Assembly: GCA_033238645.1 (NCBI GenBank)
Contig: BQXR01000007.1
Location: 115,701 to 179,700, forward strand
From: Thiomicrorhabdus sp033238645
Lineage (GTDB): Bacteria > Pseudomonadota > Gammaproteobacteria > Thiomicrospirales > Thiomicrospiraceae
Length of the DNA: 64,000 nt
Direction of reading: 5' to 3'
The translations under genes and the position numbers were made by a program. Positions 49,280 to 58,223 of the stretch are shown here, in pieces. Within the stretch, counting starts at the first letter, position 1. Each line of letters begins with the position of its first letter. The notes beneath the pieces were generated by a model, which was not told where the DNA came from, did not search any database, and was given only the letters and a program-made list of their open reading frames with translations.

Positions 49280-50565
49280 TGAGACTGGTTATTAAAAATG
49301 GTCGAGTGATTGACCCAACCCAGAACTTGGATCAAGTGACTGACCTCTATATTGCCCGAGGTAGAATTGCTGGTATTGGTGATCAAGCACCAGAAGGATT
49401 TACTGCTGACAAAGAGATTGATGCCACTGGAAAATGGATTCTGCCAGGCCTAGTTGACCTGCAAGCACGACTGGGCGAACCTGGTAGCCACTATGCGGGC
49501 TCAATTGCAACAGAAACGAAAGCGGCTGTTGCAGGTGGTATTACGAGTATTTGCTGTCCCCCAGACACCTCTCCGGTTAATGATTCTCAAGCCGTAACAG
49601 AGCTGTTACAACGCCGTGCTCGCCAAGCTGCTACTGCCTTTGTGATGCCAATTGGTGCCTTAACTCAAGATTTAAAAGGTGAGCGTTTAAGTAGTATTTA
49701 CTCTCTCAAGCAGGCTGGCTGCGTTGCCTTGAGCCAAGCCAACAGCCCTGTACAAAACTCTCTAATACTCAAAAATGCCCTAGAATATACCGTCTCTCAT
49801 GACATGGTTGTGATGCTGCGCTGCGAAGATAGCCTGCTAAAAAACAATGGCGTTGCACACAGTGGCCCTGTCAGTACACGTTTAGGCCTACCAGAAATTC
49901 CGCCATCTGCTGAAACAACCGCTTTAGCCCGTGATCTAATTTTGGTTGAAGAAGCGGGTATTCGTGCACACTTCTCACAACTCTCCTGCGCACGCTCTGT
50001 TGAGATGATTGCTGATGCCAAAAAACGTGGCTTAAAAGTAACCTGTGATGTTGCCATTCATCAACTGCATCTATCTGAGATGGATGTACTTGGCTTTAAT
50101 AGCCTATTCCACGTATCCCCCCCCTTGCGCAGTATGCAGGATAAAACGGCACTCTTAATGGGCTTAAAAACAGGTGTTATTGATGCTGTTGTTAGTGACC
50201 ATACCCCTTTAGAAAAAGATGATAAATTACTGCCTTTTGGTGAAAGTATTCCTGGTGTCAGTGGGTTGGAAACCCTATTACCACTGCTCTTAAAGCTGGT
50301 TCAAGAGTACGATTTAGATCTCATGACAGCAATTCGGTGTGTCACGCAAAATCCTGCCAATATTCTAGGTGTACAAACAGGCTCTTTAGAAACCAACCGT
50401 CCTGCTGATTTAAGTATTATTGACCCTGAGGGTTATTGGACACTAGACCCTGAAGCAATGGTGAGCGAAGGTAAAAATACACCTTTCAAAGGTTGGGAGT
50501 TTATTGGTAAAGTTGAGCAAACCTTCTTCCAAGGTCGCCCTGTTTACCGTAATCCTAACTTATAA
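49279..50565 (+). CDS. pyrC': Dihydroorotase-like PyrC', probably catalytically inactive ATCase partner
   Basis: 428-residue member of the amidohydrolase (DHOase) family. The metal-binding DxHxHxRxPG loop is changed to DLQARLGEPG (residues 60-69): both histidines are lost (Gln62, Arg64) and the substrate Arg is Gly66. Only 'SDHTPLEKDDK' and parts of the barrel remain. This matches the inactive PyrC' of Pseudomonas, which holds PyrB in a dodecamer. A working DHOase must lie elsewhere in the genome. It shares its start base with the pyrB stop (TAATG). Confidence 0.9.
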   Translation: MRLVIKNGRVIDPTQNLDQVTDLYIARGRIAGIGDQAPEGFTADKEIDATGKWILPGLVDLQARLGEPGSHYAGSIATETKAAVAGGITSICCPPDTSPVNDSQAVTELLQRRARQAATAFVMPIGALTQDLKGERLSSIYSLKQAGCVALSQANSPVQNSLILKNALEYTVSHDMVVMLRCEDSLLKNNGVAHSGPVSTRLGLPEIPPSAETTALARDLILVEEAGIRAHFSQLSCARSVEMIADAKKRGLKVTCDVAIHQLHLSEMDVLGFNSLFHVSPPLRSMQDKTALLMGLKTGVIDAVVSDHTPLEKDDKLLPFGESIPGVSGLETLLPLLLKLVQEYDLDLMTAIRCVTQNPANILGVQTGSLETNRPADLSIIDPEGYWTLDPEAMVSEGKNTPFKGWEFIGKVEQTFFQGRPVYRNPNL

Positions 50566-51348
50566 ATGAGCGCTCTCTACGCCCTTATTGAACAATTTTC
50601 ACAATCTGAACAGGTGGGTGGTTTTTGGCTTATCAACCTTAAACTACCACTCACTAGTGAGCTGCAGAATTTGTTTGATATAGGCTGTCTCTTCTACTTT
50701 AAGGGTTCACCCGTTCCGCTAATTCTCTTTCAACAAACACTTTCAGCTGATCACATACAGCTACAACTGCTTAGCCAAACACCACTCTCAACTGAGCAAC
50801 AGCCTGTACAGATAAACTATTGCCTGCCAGCAGAAGCTAACATTACATTGGGTACTAAACTATTAGCCCCTAATATGGTCATTTTAGGCAGTGAACTCGC
50901 AATGGCTAGCCTATTTTTGCTAGCCAAACAGAGAAGTGACTTAATCAAAATAAGCAAAGCAAGTAAGGAGAGCCAAAACAGCCAAACCATCGCCCTACTA
51001 CACAGCTCGAGTACATTTCCTTTTGTGGTCAAACCCGCGCTGTTTATGGCGCCAGATATGCCCGCTGAAGCAATTGGTTGTAGTACACTTTTAGAGGATT
51101 GGCAGATCACGAACCGATTGGCCAGTGACTTAGGGCTAGCAGGCTGTTTTGAGGGTCAACTTATTGAGTTATTGACTTGCTGGATGCAGCAAACGGCCTT
51201 AACAAGAACTCAAGCCGAGGCTCAGCCTTGGCATGTCATTACCTGCATTCAAGACCCATACATCCAAGAGCAGTGTTTACAGGCCTGTGAAGCATTCGAC
51301 TGGATTCAACTAACAGCCGTTAAGTACGGCTGTATTAATCAAACCTAA
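50566..51348 (+). CDS. Hypothetical protein resembling a dihydroorotate dehydrogenase electron-transfer (PyrK-type) subunit
   Basis: 260 residues beginning at the base after the pyrC' stop. The second half looks like a ferredoxin-reductase NAD-binding domain ('APNMVILGSELAMASLFLLAKQ', 'IALLHSSSTFPFVVKPALFM', 'WHVITCIQDPYIQEQCLQACEAF'), the layout of PyrK. But the Gly-rich loop is lost and the C-terminal 2Fe-2S cysteine cluster of PyrK is absent, with Cys residues only scattered. 'PAEAIGCSTLLEDWQITNRLASDLGLAGCFEGQLIELL' may be a family signature. It is cotranscribed with pyrB-pyrC', hence perhaps a structural or regulatory relic of PyrK. Identification is tentative. Confidence 0.55.
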   Translation: MSALYALIEQFSQSEQVGGFWLINLKLPLTSELQNLFDIGCLFYFKGSPVPLILFQQTLSADHIQLQLLSQTPLSTEQQPVQINYCLPAEANITLGTKLLAPNMVILGSELAMASLFLLAKQRSDLIKISKASKESQNSQTIALLHSSSTFPFVVKPALFMAPDMPAEAIGCSTLLEDWQITNRLASDLGLAGCFEGQLIELLTCWMQQTALTRTQAEAQPWHVITCIQDPYIQEQCLQACEAFDWIQLTAVKYGCINQT

Positions 51349-51354
51349 TTTAGA

Positions 51355-51585
51355 TTAGTTCTCTAATAACGAAATTGACCCAGCACGTTTACGGGTCTCT
51401 TTAGCTAAAGCTTCAATCTCTTTAACATTATCATGTAAAGCGGTTGAAACCGCACTTCCTAGAGCGGCTTCAATCAAAATTTGCAACTCCTCCAAACTCT
51501 CATCACCCAACAATTGAAGCTGTTCTAGTGTTAAGGTTTTCTTGTATCCTGAAACCACATTGTCTGCATGTTTTTGTATATTCAT
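51355..51585 (-). CDS. Small hypothetical protein
   Basis: 76 residues, helical and acidic (MNIQKHADNVVSGYKKTLTLEQLQLLGDESLEELQILIEAALGSAVSTALHDNVKEIEALAKETRK), with no Cys and no membrane segment. The gene has an ATG and a weak GGG site, sits between converging pyr genes and ppk2, and shows amphipathic-helix periodicity that favours a real protein. No family recognised. Confidence 0.6.
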   Translation of the reverse strand: MNIQKHADNVVSGYKKTLTLEQLQLLGDESLEELQILIEAALGSAVSTALHDNVKEIEALAKETRKRAGSISLLEN

Positions 51586-51662
51586 ATCTGTAAACCCTAT
51601 CTTATTAAAGTACCGCGCTTAATTAAAAGCGCTTTATCGTTTAGAACCAATATTGCAAGAGA

Positions 51663-52457
51663 CTAATCCTGCTGGAAAATATCTTCACCTGTACTCAAGA
51701 TAAGCGGATCAGGATCCCCTACAATCTCATGATCCTTGCCGTCATAAGGAATCACATTCAGTAGATGACGAATGGCTTCTAAACGTGCACGTTTTTTATC
51801 ATTCGACTTTACAACGGTCCAAGGCGCTTGTGTCGTATTGCTGTAGAAGAACATATCCTCTTTAGCTTTTGTGTAGTCATCCCAACGATCAAGAGAGGCC
51901 AAATCCATTGGGCTTAATTTCCACTGCTTCAACGGATCATTTTTACGGGCGTTAAAACGACGAAGTTGCTCTTTGCGACCCACCGAGAACCAATACTTAA
52001 TTAGGCGAACACCATCTGCCGTAATCATTCTTTCAAACTCAGGCGCTTGATACATAAACTGAGTATATTCAGAAGGCTTACAGAAGCCCATCACTCGCTC
52101 TACCCCTGAACGGTTGTACCAAGAACGGTCAAACAGAACAATCTCCCCTTGGGTTGGCAGGTTTTGAATATAGCGCTGAAAGTACCACTGCCCCTTCTCT
52201 ATCTCACTGGGCTTATCCAAAGCAACTACGCGCGCACCACGAGGGTTAAGGTGCTCCATAATACGCTTAATAGTGCCACCTTTACCTGCTGCATCACGTC
52301 CTTCAAAAACTAAAACAATACGTTCATCATTCTCTTTGACCCACTTCTGTAATTTTAGAAGTTCAATTTGCAACAAGCGCTTAGTATCTTCATACTCCCG
52401 ACGGTCGATTTTATTGGCATAAGGGTAGTTACCTTCACTTGATTTAACTTTTTTCAT
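51663..52457 (-). CDS. ppk2: Polyphosphate kinase 2 (PPK2)
   Basis: 264 residues. PPK2 uses polyphosphate to phosphorylate nucleoside mono- or diphosphates. Walker A is FEGRDAAGKGG (about 51-61), Walker B/lid 'VLFDRSWYNRSGVERVMGF' (about 107-125), and 'RMITADGVRLIKYWFSVGRKEQLRRF...DPLKQWKLSPMDLASLDRWDDYTKAKEDMF' fits the short single-domain class. The ATG at 52457 has an AAAGGAGATT site, so the upstream nine codons are not translated. Polyphosphate storage suggests nutrient or energy stress. Confidence 0.92.
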   Translation of the reverse strand: MKKVKSSEGNYPYANKIDRREYEDTKRLLQIELLKLQKWVKENDERIVLVFEGRDAAGKGGTIKRIMEHLNPRGARVVALDKPSEIEKGQWYFQRYIQNLPTQGEIVLFDRSWYNRSGVERVMGFCKPSEYTQFMYQAPEFERMITADGVRLIKYWFSVGRKEQLRRFNARKNDPLKQWKLSPMDLASLDRWDDYTKAKEDMFFYSNTTQAPWTVVKSNDKKRARLEAIRHLLNVIPYDGKDHEIVGDPDPLILSTGEDIFQQD

Positions 52458-52529
52458 TGAATCTCCTTTTATTAAAATAATCAAACACTGATCTTTTTGA
52501 GTATACGCCTATGATCATGTATTGCCACT

Positions 52530-52549
52530 CCCCCCCCTGCTCAAAATAG
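52530..52549 (-). repeat. Dispersed G-tract element between ppk2 and yggS
   Basis: Minus-strand TATTTTGAGCAG plus G8, in the gap upstream of yggS and of ppk2 (divergent). Confidence 0.75.
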
Positions 52550-52688
52550 AAGGGATAATTGATTAGAAATAACTTATGACTGAGTAAATAAATGACATTA
52601 AATCATGATAAATTTTGTTAATTTAGGGACATATAATCAGCTTATTTTAATACAATCATTCTATTCACTACTAAGAGCAAACCTCCCT

Positions 52689-53393
52689 ATGTCACAGACC
52701 CTTATTGAACGTTATCAATCCGTCAACAGCCGAGTTCAACAAGCATGTATTAAAGCCAATCGATCGATTGAATCAGTCACCTTACTGGCTGTTAGTAAAA
52801 CCAAACCGATTGAAGATATTATTGAGCTTTCAAAAAATGGGCAGAGCTGTTTTGGTGAGAACTACCTACAAGAATCGCTTATTAAAATAGCGGAATGCCC
52901 TAGCTTAGAATGGCATTTTATTGGCCCCATTCAATCGAATAAAACCAAATCTATTGCAGAGAATTTTGCATGGGTGCACAGCGTGGATCGTCTTAAGATT
53001 GCGCAACGCCTAAGCCAGCAAAGACCTACTGAGCTTGCGCCCTTAAATATTTTATTAGAGGTCAATATCAGTCAAGAGGAGAGTAAAGCAGGCTTTACGC
53101 CAGACGAGATCATGGCAGTGGCTACTGAAATTGCTCAACTACCTCATTTAAAACTGCGAGGCTTAATGGCCATTCCACAGAAGGCCGATAGCGCTGAAGC
53201 TCAGCGCCAATCCTTTGCACAGATGTCGCAACTGCTAACAGAGTTAAACCAAGCTCATCCAGATTGGCAGTTAGATACGTTATCGATGGGTATGTCTGCC
53301 GATTTAGAAGCGGCCATTATGGAAGGGGCAACCATTGTGCGTATAGGCACTGATATTTTTGGTGCTCGAGACTACCGTAAAAAACCAAGTTAA
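52689..53393 (+). CDS. yggS: PLP homeostasis protein YggS
   Basis: 234 residues, same length as E. coli YggS. A pyridoxal-phosphate-binding protein of the alanine-racemase fold without known enzyme activity; it controls PLP levels. The PLP Lys is in 'LLAVSKTKP' (Lys37), with 'FGENYLQESLIKI', 'WHFIGPIQSNKTKSI', 'VHSVDRLKIA' and 'LSMGMSADLEAAIMEGATIVRIGTDIFG'. ATG at 52689; no clear ribosome site. Normally it leads proC-yggT, but here a DUF5610-like gene interrupts on the other strand. Confidence 0.95.
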   Translation: MSQTLIERYQSVNSRVQQACIKANRSIESVTLLAVSKTKPIEDIIELSKNGQSCFGENYLQESLIKIAECPSLEWHFIGPIQSNKTKSIAENFAWVHSVDRLKIAQRLSQQRPTELAPLNILLEVNISQEESKAGFTPDEIMAVATEIAQLPHLKLRGLMAIPQKADSAEAQRQSFAQMSQLLTELNQAHPDWQLDTLSMGMSADLEAAIMEGATIVRIGTDIFGARDYRKKPS

Positions 53394-53431
53394 ATGACAA
53401 TTCAGTCAAAATTTAATTAACAATCATCCAT

Positions 53432-53468
53432 AAAAAAGCCAGCATAACAATGTCATACTGGCTTTTTA
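53432..53468. terminator. Bidirectional terminator between yggS and the DUF5610-like gene
   Basis: AAAAAGCCAG / CTGGCTTTTT stem around a 13-base loop, A-run and T-run flanking, between converging genes. Confidence 0.85.
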
Positions 53469-53492
53469 AGCTACCGTTAGATTAAATACGCT

Positions 53493-54533
53493 TTAACGGC
53501 TGCCAGACTGAGTTGCCTCATCAGGAACAGCCACACCAGCAGCTTCTGTCACATTATCATTTGCGTCTTCAGCAGCAACCTCCATCGCTTGATCGAGTCT
53601 ATCAGACTTCTCTTTTTCAGCCGCAGCATACTCTGTCAAACGGGTATGAAACTCCTGAACACGCTCAAACCAACTAGGGCGAGAGTCCTGATCGGGGAAT
53701 CGTTGAGAAGCCACATCCGCTGTTAACTCATCAACAGCCTTTTCTGGTGCTTTAAAATAAACATCCAACTGCTCAATAGTCGCCTGCCACTGTTGCAGGT
53801 AAGGCGGTATATCAGACATCGAAACACCATAGTCTTCTGTTGCTTTTTCAGAAGAACCACCTTCAACCTGCTCTTTCACATTCTCATATTCAGATACCGC
53901 TGACTTCTGATAACTGGTTGCCTTCATCTCTGCTTGCGTTAAATTAAGCTGCATGCTCTGTATCTGACCATAATCAATTTCTAGCGCCATAGCCTTCTCA
54001 AGCGCCTTCTCGATATTACCATCAAAAAAGTTATTGGCTAACTCATCAACCTGTTCAAATACATTAAAAACCGCTTTTAACTCATCATCATTTAGATCGC
54101 CATTCACAGAAAATGCAAACTGCTCTTCAAAAGCGGTCGCTTCCATCATCTCACGACTTTCAAAATAACGAACCCCTTTTGGCCCCTCTTCCTGAGATTC
54201 CATTGCACGGTAAGACTGGTACTCTGCATACAACTGTCTAAAGTCAACGGAAACAGTATCCCCCTCTTTAGTCGTTAGCTGTAAACTCATCGTCTCACTA
54301 TACTGATATGCGCTCTCATACTGCTCTATACGAGCGGCTGCAATCTTAGCTTGGTCAGAGGCAGAAAACTGATCTGTTGGCTGCGAGGGTCTAGGTACAT
54401 TTTGTGCATTTTTAAGCGCTTGATCGGCACGAACTAAATCTGACAAACTGCCTTTATTCGCTTCATCAGCTTTGCCATCAGGATGGGCCATCATCTTAGC
54501 GAGCATTGGATTTTGTGAAATTGTATTGGACAT
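53493..54533 (-). CDS. Hypothetical protein, DUF5610-like
   Basis: 346 residues. 'AARIEQYESAYQYSETMSLQLTTKEGDTVSVDF' (about 66-98) and 'FSVNGDLNDDELKAVFNVFEQVDELANNFFDGNIEKALEKAMAL' (about 140-183) have the DUF5610 pattern, seen in proteins of unknown function from marine gammaproteobacteria. The C-terminal part is acidic and disordered (ending DEATQSGSR). It has no signal or membrane segment. It lies between yggS and proC on the opposite strand with its own terminator. DUF assignment is by recollection of the pattern. Confidence 0.7.
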   Translation of the reverse strand: MSNTISQNPMLAKMMAHPDGKADEANKGSLSDLVRADQALKNAQNVPRPSQPTDQFSASDQAKIAAARIEQYESAYQYSETMSLQLTTKEGDTVSVDFRQLYAEYQSYRAMESQEEGPKGVRYFESREMMEATAFEEQFAFSVNGDLNDDELKAVFNVFEQVDELANNFFDGNIEKALEKAMALEIDYGQIQSMQLNLTQAEMKATSYQKSAVSEYENVKEQVEGGSSEKATEDYGVSMSDIPPYLQQWQATIEQLDVYFKAPEKAVDELTADVASQRFPDQDSRPSWFERVQEFHTRLTEYAAAEKEKSDRLDQAMEVAAEDANDNVTEAAGVAVPDEATQSGSR

Positions 54534-55018
54534 AACAGAGCCCCTTTCTAAATAATAGTCACCGCTTAAGCGATGAAGAATAAAACTAACTGGTGCATTA
54601 TTCTCTAATACCAGCCAGGTGGTTCATCTTGTGTAAGATTCTAAATAATCTAGTTTTTAACACAAATTTGAGTATTTTTATAGACTTGTATAAGTATTAA
54701 CGACCAACGCATACATTTCTTTAACATTTATTTCCTTATTTTTCAATCTATTACCTATAGTAACCACATCAATACAAGGGACACTTAAAACGCTAAAAAA
54801 GGGCTTATTTTCTATCATAAAGGCCCGCTCATTATTTTGAGCAGGGGGGGTTATGTAAAATCTGACCAATCTCGCCCTTTCTAAGCAGTTGCCTGTATAA
54901 ATTCTCGTCCATTATCGCGTATAATGAAGCCTTTAATTTTAGGCAGTGCGCTTCTCTGACCCTCAGAGAGTTCAAGACTGGTTAACCATAGGCTCAACAT
55001 AGGTAAAAACAAAATATT
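54534..55018. other. 485-base gap with G-tract element, proC promoter region
   Basis: No confident gene. A 46-codon minus-strand frame (54818-54678) is open but has no ribosome site. It holds one dispersed element (54833-54853), a TATAAT box at 54920-54925, and a CTCTGA / TCAGAG hairpin at 54954-54968 in the proC leader. Confidence 0.6.
54833..54853 (+). repeat. Dispersed G-tract element upstream of proC
   Basis: TATTTTGAGCAG plus G7 and TTA, near-perfect consensus in an intergenic region. Confidence 0.8.
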
Positions 55019-55846
55019 ATGAATGTATCAATCTGTTTTATTGGCGCCGGCAATATGGCTAAAAGTTTAATTGGTGGGCTTATTGCCAGTGGTTATGACA
55101 AAGCGAATATCATTGCAACGGACCCATCTGCCGAGCAACGTGACGCCTTAACCCAGTCTTTAGGGATTAAGTGCTATGAGAGCAATCAACAAGCCATTGA
55201 GAAATCAGATATTGTGGTACTGGCTGTTAAGCCGCAAATACTACAATCGGCCTGTGAAGATATTCAGGCAAGTATTCAATCTAAAAAGTGCTTACTGATC
55301 TCAGTCGCCGCAGGTATTCGTTCTAAAGATATTAACCGTTGGTTAGGTGGTAATAATGCCATTGTCAGAACCATGCCCAATACGCCGTCACTCATTCAAA
55401 CGGGTGCCGCAGGCCTGTTTGCTAATGAACAAGTTTCTGAAGAGCAAAAAAGCCAAGCTGAACATGTTTTACGTGCCGCAGGTTTAACGATCTGGGTGGA
55501 TGAAGAAAAGAAATTGGATGCAGTCACTGCACTTTCAGGGAGTGGGCCAGCTTACTACTTCCTTTTTATGGAAGCGATGGAAAATGCGGCACAAAAACTT
55601 GGGTTAGATGCTAAAACTGCACACCTGTTAACCATGCAGACTGCTTTAGGCGCTGCCAAAATGGTCATGGAAAGTCCACAAGACTGTGCAACCTTACGTA
55701 AAAATGTAACCTCTCCTAATGGCACTACTCATGCCGCCATTCAAAGTTTTGAAGATGCAGGACTTCGTCAGATTGTTGAAGATGCAATGACTGCCGCACA
55801 AACACGCGCAGTCGAACTTGCGGATGACTTAGGAGGAAAATCATAA
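55019..55846 (+). CDS. proC: Pyrroline-5-carboxylate reductase ProC
   Basis: 275-residue NADPH enzyme, last step of proline synthesis. The Rossmann loop 'ICFIGAGNMAKSLIGGLIASGY' opens the protein; 'VAAGIRSKDINRWLGGNNAIVRTMPNTPSLIQTGAAGLFAN' and 'AVTALSGSGPAYYFLFMEAMENAAQKLGL', then 'LRKNVTSPNGTTHAAIQSFEDAGLR', are conserved. The stop overlaps the yggT start by one base, and the yggT ribosome site AGGAGG lies inside the proC end. Confidence 0.97.
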   Translation: MNVSICFIGAGNMAKSLIGGLIASGYDKANIIATDPSAEQRDALTQSLGIKCYESNQQAIEKSDIVVLAVKPQILQSACEDIQASIQSKKCLLISVAAGIRSKDINRWLGGNNAIVRTMPNTPSLIQTGAAGLFANEQVSEEQKSQAEHVLRAAGLTIWVDEEKKLDAVTALSGSGPAYYFLFMEAMENAAQKLGLDAKTAHLLTMQTALGAAKMVMESPQDCATLRKNVTSPNGTTHAAIQSFEDAGLRQIVEDAMTAAQTRAVELADDLGGKS

Positions 55847-56418
55847 TGGAATCCCCTATCGGTCAAGGCGGACTATTTCTAATACAGTTTGTAGTCGGCT
55901 TAGTTATTTTTATATTGATGCTGCGTTTTTTACTGCGTGCAACCCATGCTGACTGGCGTCACCCTATCGTGAACTTTACTGCCAAAGTCACCAACCCACT
56001 GTGTGCTGCCGTCAACCAAGTCCTTCCACCGAAGGGACAGTGGGACTGGTCTGCTCTCATTACCGCAGTTATTATTCAAGCACTTTTTGTACTGTTAATT
56101 GGTTTTTTAACGAACCGTGAATTTGGCCCTGTCTTTATTGCGCTGGCTTCAACGACTGAGATCATAAACCAGTTACTAGATATGCTATTTTGGTTAATTA
56201 TTATTCAGGCCGTTCTAAGCTGGGTCTCACCAGGAAACAACCCAAATACGGCAATTTTTGATCAAATGACTCGGCCTATTTTGGCTCCATTTCAACGCCT
56301 TATTCCACCTATTGGCGGCATGGATTTATCCCCATTAGCGGCTATTGCCGCGATTAAGTTGACCCAAATTATGGTGGTCGGCTCTATCTCTGCATTTACT
56401 CAAGCAATGATAGGTTAA
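55846..56418 (+). CDS. yggT: YggT family membrane protein
   Basis: 190-residue inner-membrane protein with two repeats of the YggT domain, each with two membrane segments. The repeats read 'RFLLRATHADWRHPIVNFTAKVTNPLC' and 'QAVLSWVSPGNNPNTAIFDQMTRPILAPFQRLIPPIGGMDLSPL'. E. coli YggT is implicated in osmotic resistance; the function is otherwise unknown. Coupled to proC. Confidence 0.93.
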   Translation: MESPIGQGGLFLIQFVVGLVIFILMLRFLLRATHADWRHPIVNFTAKVTNPLCAAVNQVLPPKGQWDWSALITAVIIQALFVLLIGFLTNREFGPVFIALASTTEIINQLLDMLFWLIIIQAVLSWVSPGNNPNTAIFDQMTRPILAPFQRLIPPIGGMDLSPLAAIAAIKLTQIMVVGSISAFTQAMIG

Positions 56419-56427
56419 GCATAAATT

Positions 56428-57588
56428 ATGACTCAAGAATTAGGTATTATCACGCCACAGGTAATGAGCATTGAGAGCCCACTAACCCTTTCTAGCGGCT
56501 CTGTACTACCTCGTTATGACTTAACTTTTGAAACCTATGGCGAATTGAATGCCGATGCTTCTAATGCTCTGTTGATCTGTCACGCTTTGAGTGGTAACCA
56601 TCATGTTGCTGGCTTAGATGTGGATGGCAAAGCTGGCTGGTGGAATAGTTATATCGGTTCTGGAAAACCAATTGATACAGACCAATTTTTTGTCGTCTGC
56701 TCTAATAACCTTGGTGGTTGTCACGGTAGTACAGGCCCTACCACCACCAACCCTGAGACAGGCAAAGTTTATGGCCCTGATTTTCCAATGGTTACTTGCA
56801 AGGACTGGGTTAATAGCCAGAACGAACTACGCAAGCATCTTGGTATTGATCAGTGGGCTGCCTTAATTGGTGGTTCTATGGGTGGCATGCAGGTATTACA
56901 GTGGTCTATCAATTACCCTGACAAATTACGCCACGCCTTAGTCATTGCCGCTGCGCCTAAACTGTCAGCACAGAACATCGCTTTTAATGAAGTCGCTCGT
57001 CGCGCTATTATGACCGATCCTGATTTTCATGAAGGTCGCTTTATTGAGCACAGCACCACACCTAAACAAGGTTTGGCACAAGCCAGAATGCTTGGGCATC
57101 TAACCTACCTATCTGACGATATGATGGGCTCAAAATTTGGTCGTGAACGCCGTGAAACAGATCTAAAATACAGCTATGATGTTGAGTTCCAAGTAGAGAG
57201 CTACCTACGTTACCAAGGTGAAAAGTTTGCGACTAAACAGAACTTTGATGCCAATACCTACTTACTCATGACCAAAGCGCTTGATTACTTTGACCCTGCG
57301 GCTGAGTTTAACCATGATCTAACCAAAACTCTGTCACAAGCAACCGCCAAATTCTTAGTGGTATCTTTCACTACGGATTGGCGTTTTGCCCCTGCTCGCT
57401 CACATGAAATCGTTAAAGCATTGTTAGATAATGATGCGGATGTGAGTTATGCCGAGGTGACTTCTGAGCATGGTCATGATGCATTCTTACTGCCTAACGA
57501 TCACTATATGGGGATTTTTAGAGCCTATATGAAGCGTGTCTTACATGACAGTTTGACCATTACTACAACAAGTGAGGCTGCAAAATGA
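56428..57588 (+). CDS. metX: Homoserine O-acyltransferase MetX
   Basis: 386-residue alpha/beta hydrolase-type acyltransferase that starts methionine synthesis from homoserine; acetyl or succinyl specificity cannot be read reliably. The oxyanion 'LICHALSGNHHVAG', nucleophile 'GGSMGGMQVLQW' (Ser near 149), 'RFAPARSHEIVKALLDN' and 'SEHGHDAFLL' (His near 355) are present. Followed by metW, overlapping by ATGA. In the SAM-II world metX is a usual target, but here no riboswitch precedes it. Confidence 0.95.
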   Translation: MTQELGIITPQVMSIESPLTLSSGSVLPRYDLTFETYGELNADASNALLICHALSGNHHVAGLDVDGKAGWWNSYIGSGKPIDTDQFFVVCSNNLGGCHGSTGPTTTNPETGKVYGPDFPMVTCKDWVNSQNELRKHLGIDQWAALIGGSMGGMQVLQWSINYPDKLRHALVIAAAPKLSAQNIAFNEVARRAIMTDPDFHEGRFIEHSTTPKQGLAQARMLGHLTYLSDDMMGSKFGRERRETDLKYSYDVEFQVESYLRYQGEKFATKQNFDANTYLLMTKALDYFDPAAEFNHDLTKTLSQATAKFLVVSFTTDWRFAPARSHEIVKALLDNDADVSYAEVTSEHGHDAFLLPNDHYMGIFRAYMKRVLHDSLTITTTSEAAK

Positions 57589-58202
57589 GCCTAATGACTC
57601 CAGAATTTAAACTCATCTCTGAGTGGATCACCCCCAATAGTCGTGTACTAGATTTAGGCTGTGGGGATGGTACTTTATTAGAACACCTTATTGATACCTA
57701 TGATGTCACTGGCTATGGCATGGAGCTTGACCCAACAAAAAATATCCAAGCGATGCAAAAAGGCCTTAACGTTATTCAAGGCAACCTTAATAACCTCGAT
57801 TTAGAAGACTATTTTGATGCAAACTCTTTTGACTATGTCATTATGACTCAGGCTTTACAGGTCGTGGGTCGTCCTGATGAACTCTTAGAAGATATGCTTG
57901 CCATTGGTAAAGAGATTATTATTACCTTCCCTAACTTTGGTCACTGGCGAAACCGTGCCCAACTTTTACTCAAGGGGCGCATGCCCAAAACAGATACCCT
58001 GCCTTATCAATGGTTTGACACCCCCAATATTCACATGTGTACCTTTAATGACTTTGAAACGCTCTGCGAAGACAAAGATATCGAAGTGGTTGCTCGTACC
58101 GTGGTCAACACTGAGCACCGCACAAGCTTTGGGATGCGCCTAGCACCAAACTGGTTAGGGGAAGTTGCCCTCTATAAACTGCAAAGAAAATCAGACACAT
58201 AA
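57585..58202 (+). CDS. metW: Methionine biosynthesis protein MetW
   Basis: 205-residue methyltransferase-fold protein that partners MetX in proteobacteria and is required for its activity. 'LISEWITPNSRVLDLGCGDGTLLEHLI' is the SAM-type loop; 'YVIMTQALQVVGRPDELLEDMLAIGKEIIITFPNFGHWRNRAQLLLKGRMPKTDTLPYQWFDTPNIHMCTFNDFE' is the MetW signature. The next gene, feoA, starts 21 bases on. Confidence 0.95.
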   Translation: MSLMTPEFKLISEWITPNSRVLDLGCGDGTLLEHLIDTYDVTGYGMELDPTKNIQAMQKGLNVIQGNLNNLDLEDYFDANSFDYVIMTQALQVVGRPDELLEDMLAIGKEIIITFPNFGHWRNRAQLLLKGRMPKTDTLPYQWFDTPNIHMCTFNDFETLCEDKDIEVVARTVVNTEHRTSFGMRLAPNWLGEVALYKLQRKSDT

Positions 58203-58223
58203 CCATTTCATTTAGAGCTAATC

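Noticed and set aside
50118..50130. C8 run in pyrC' as an element copy
   Set aside because: Encodes the conserved SPPLR motif and lacks the TGCTCA half.
54678..54818. 46-codon minus-strand frame upstream of proC
   Set aside because: No ribosome site; longer version to 54869 begins by translating the G-tract element. Could be a gene remnant, but nothing supports expression.
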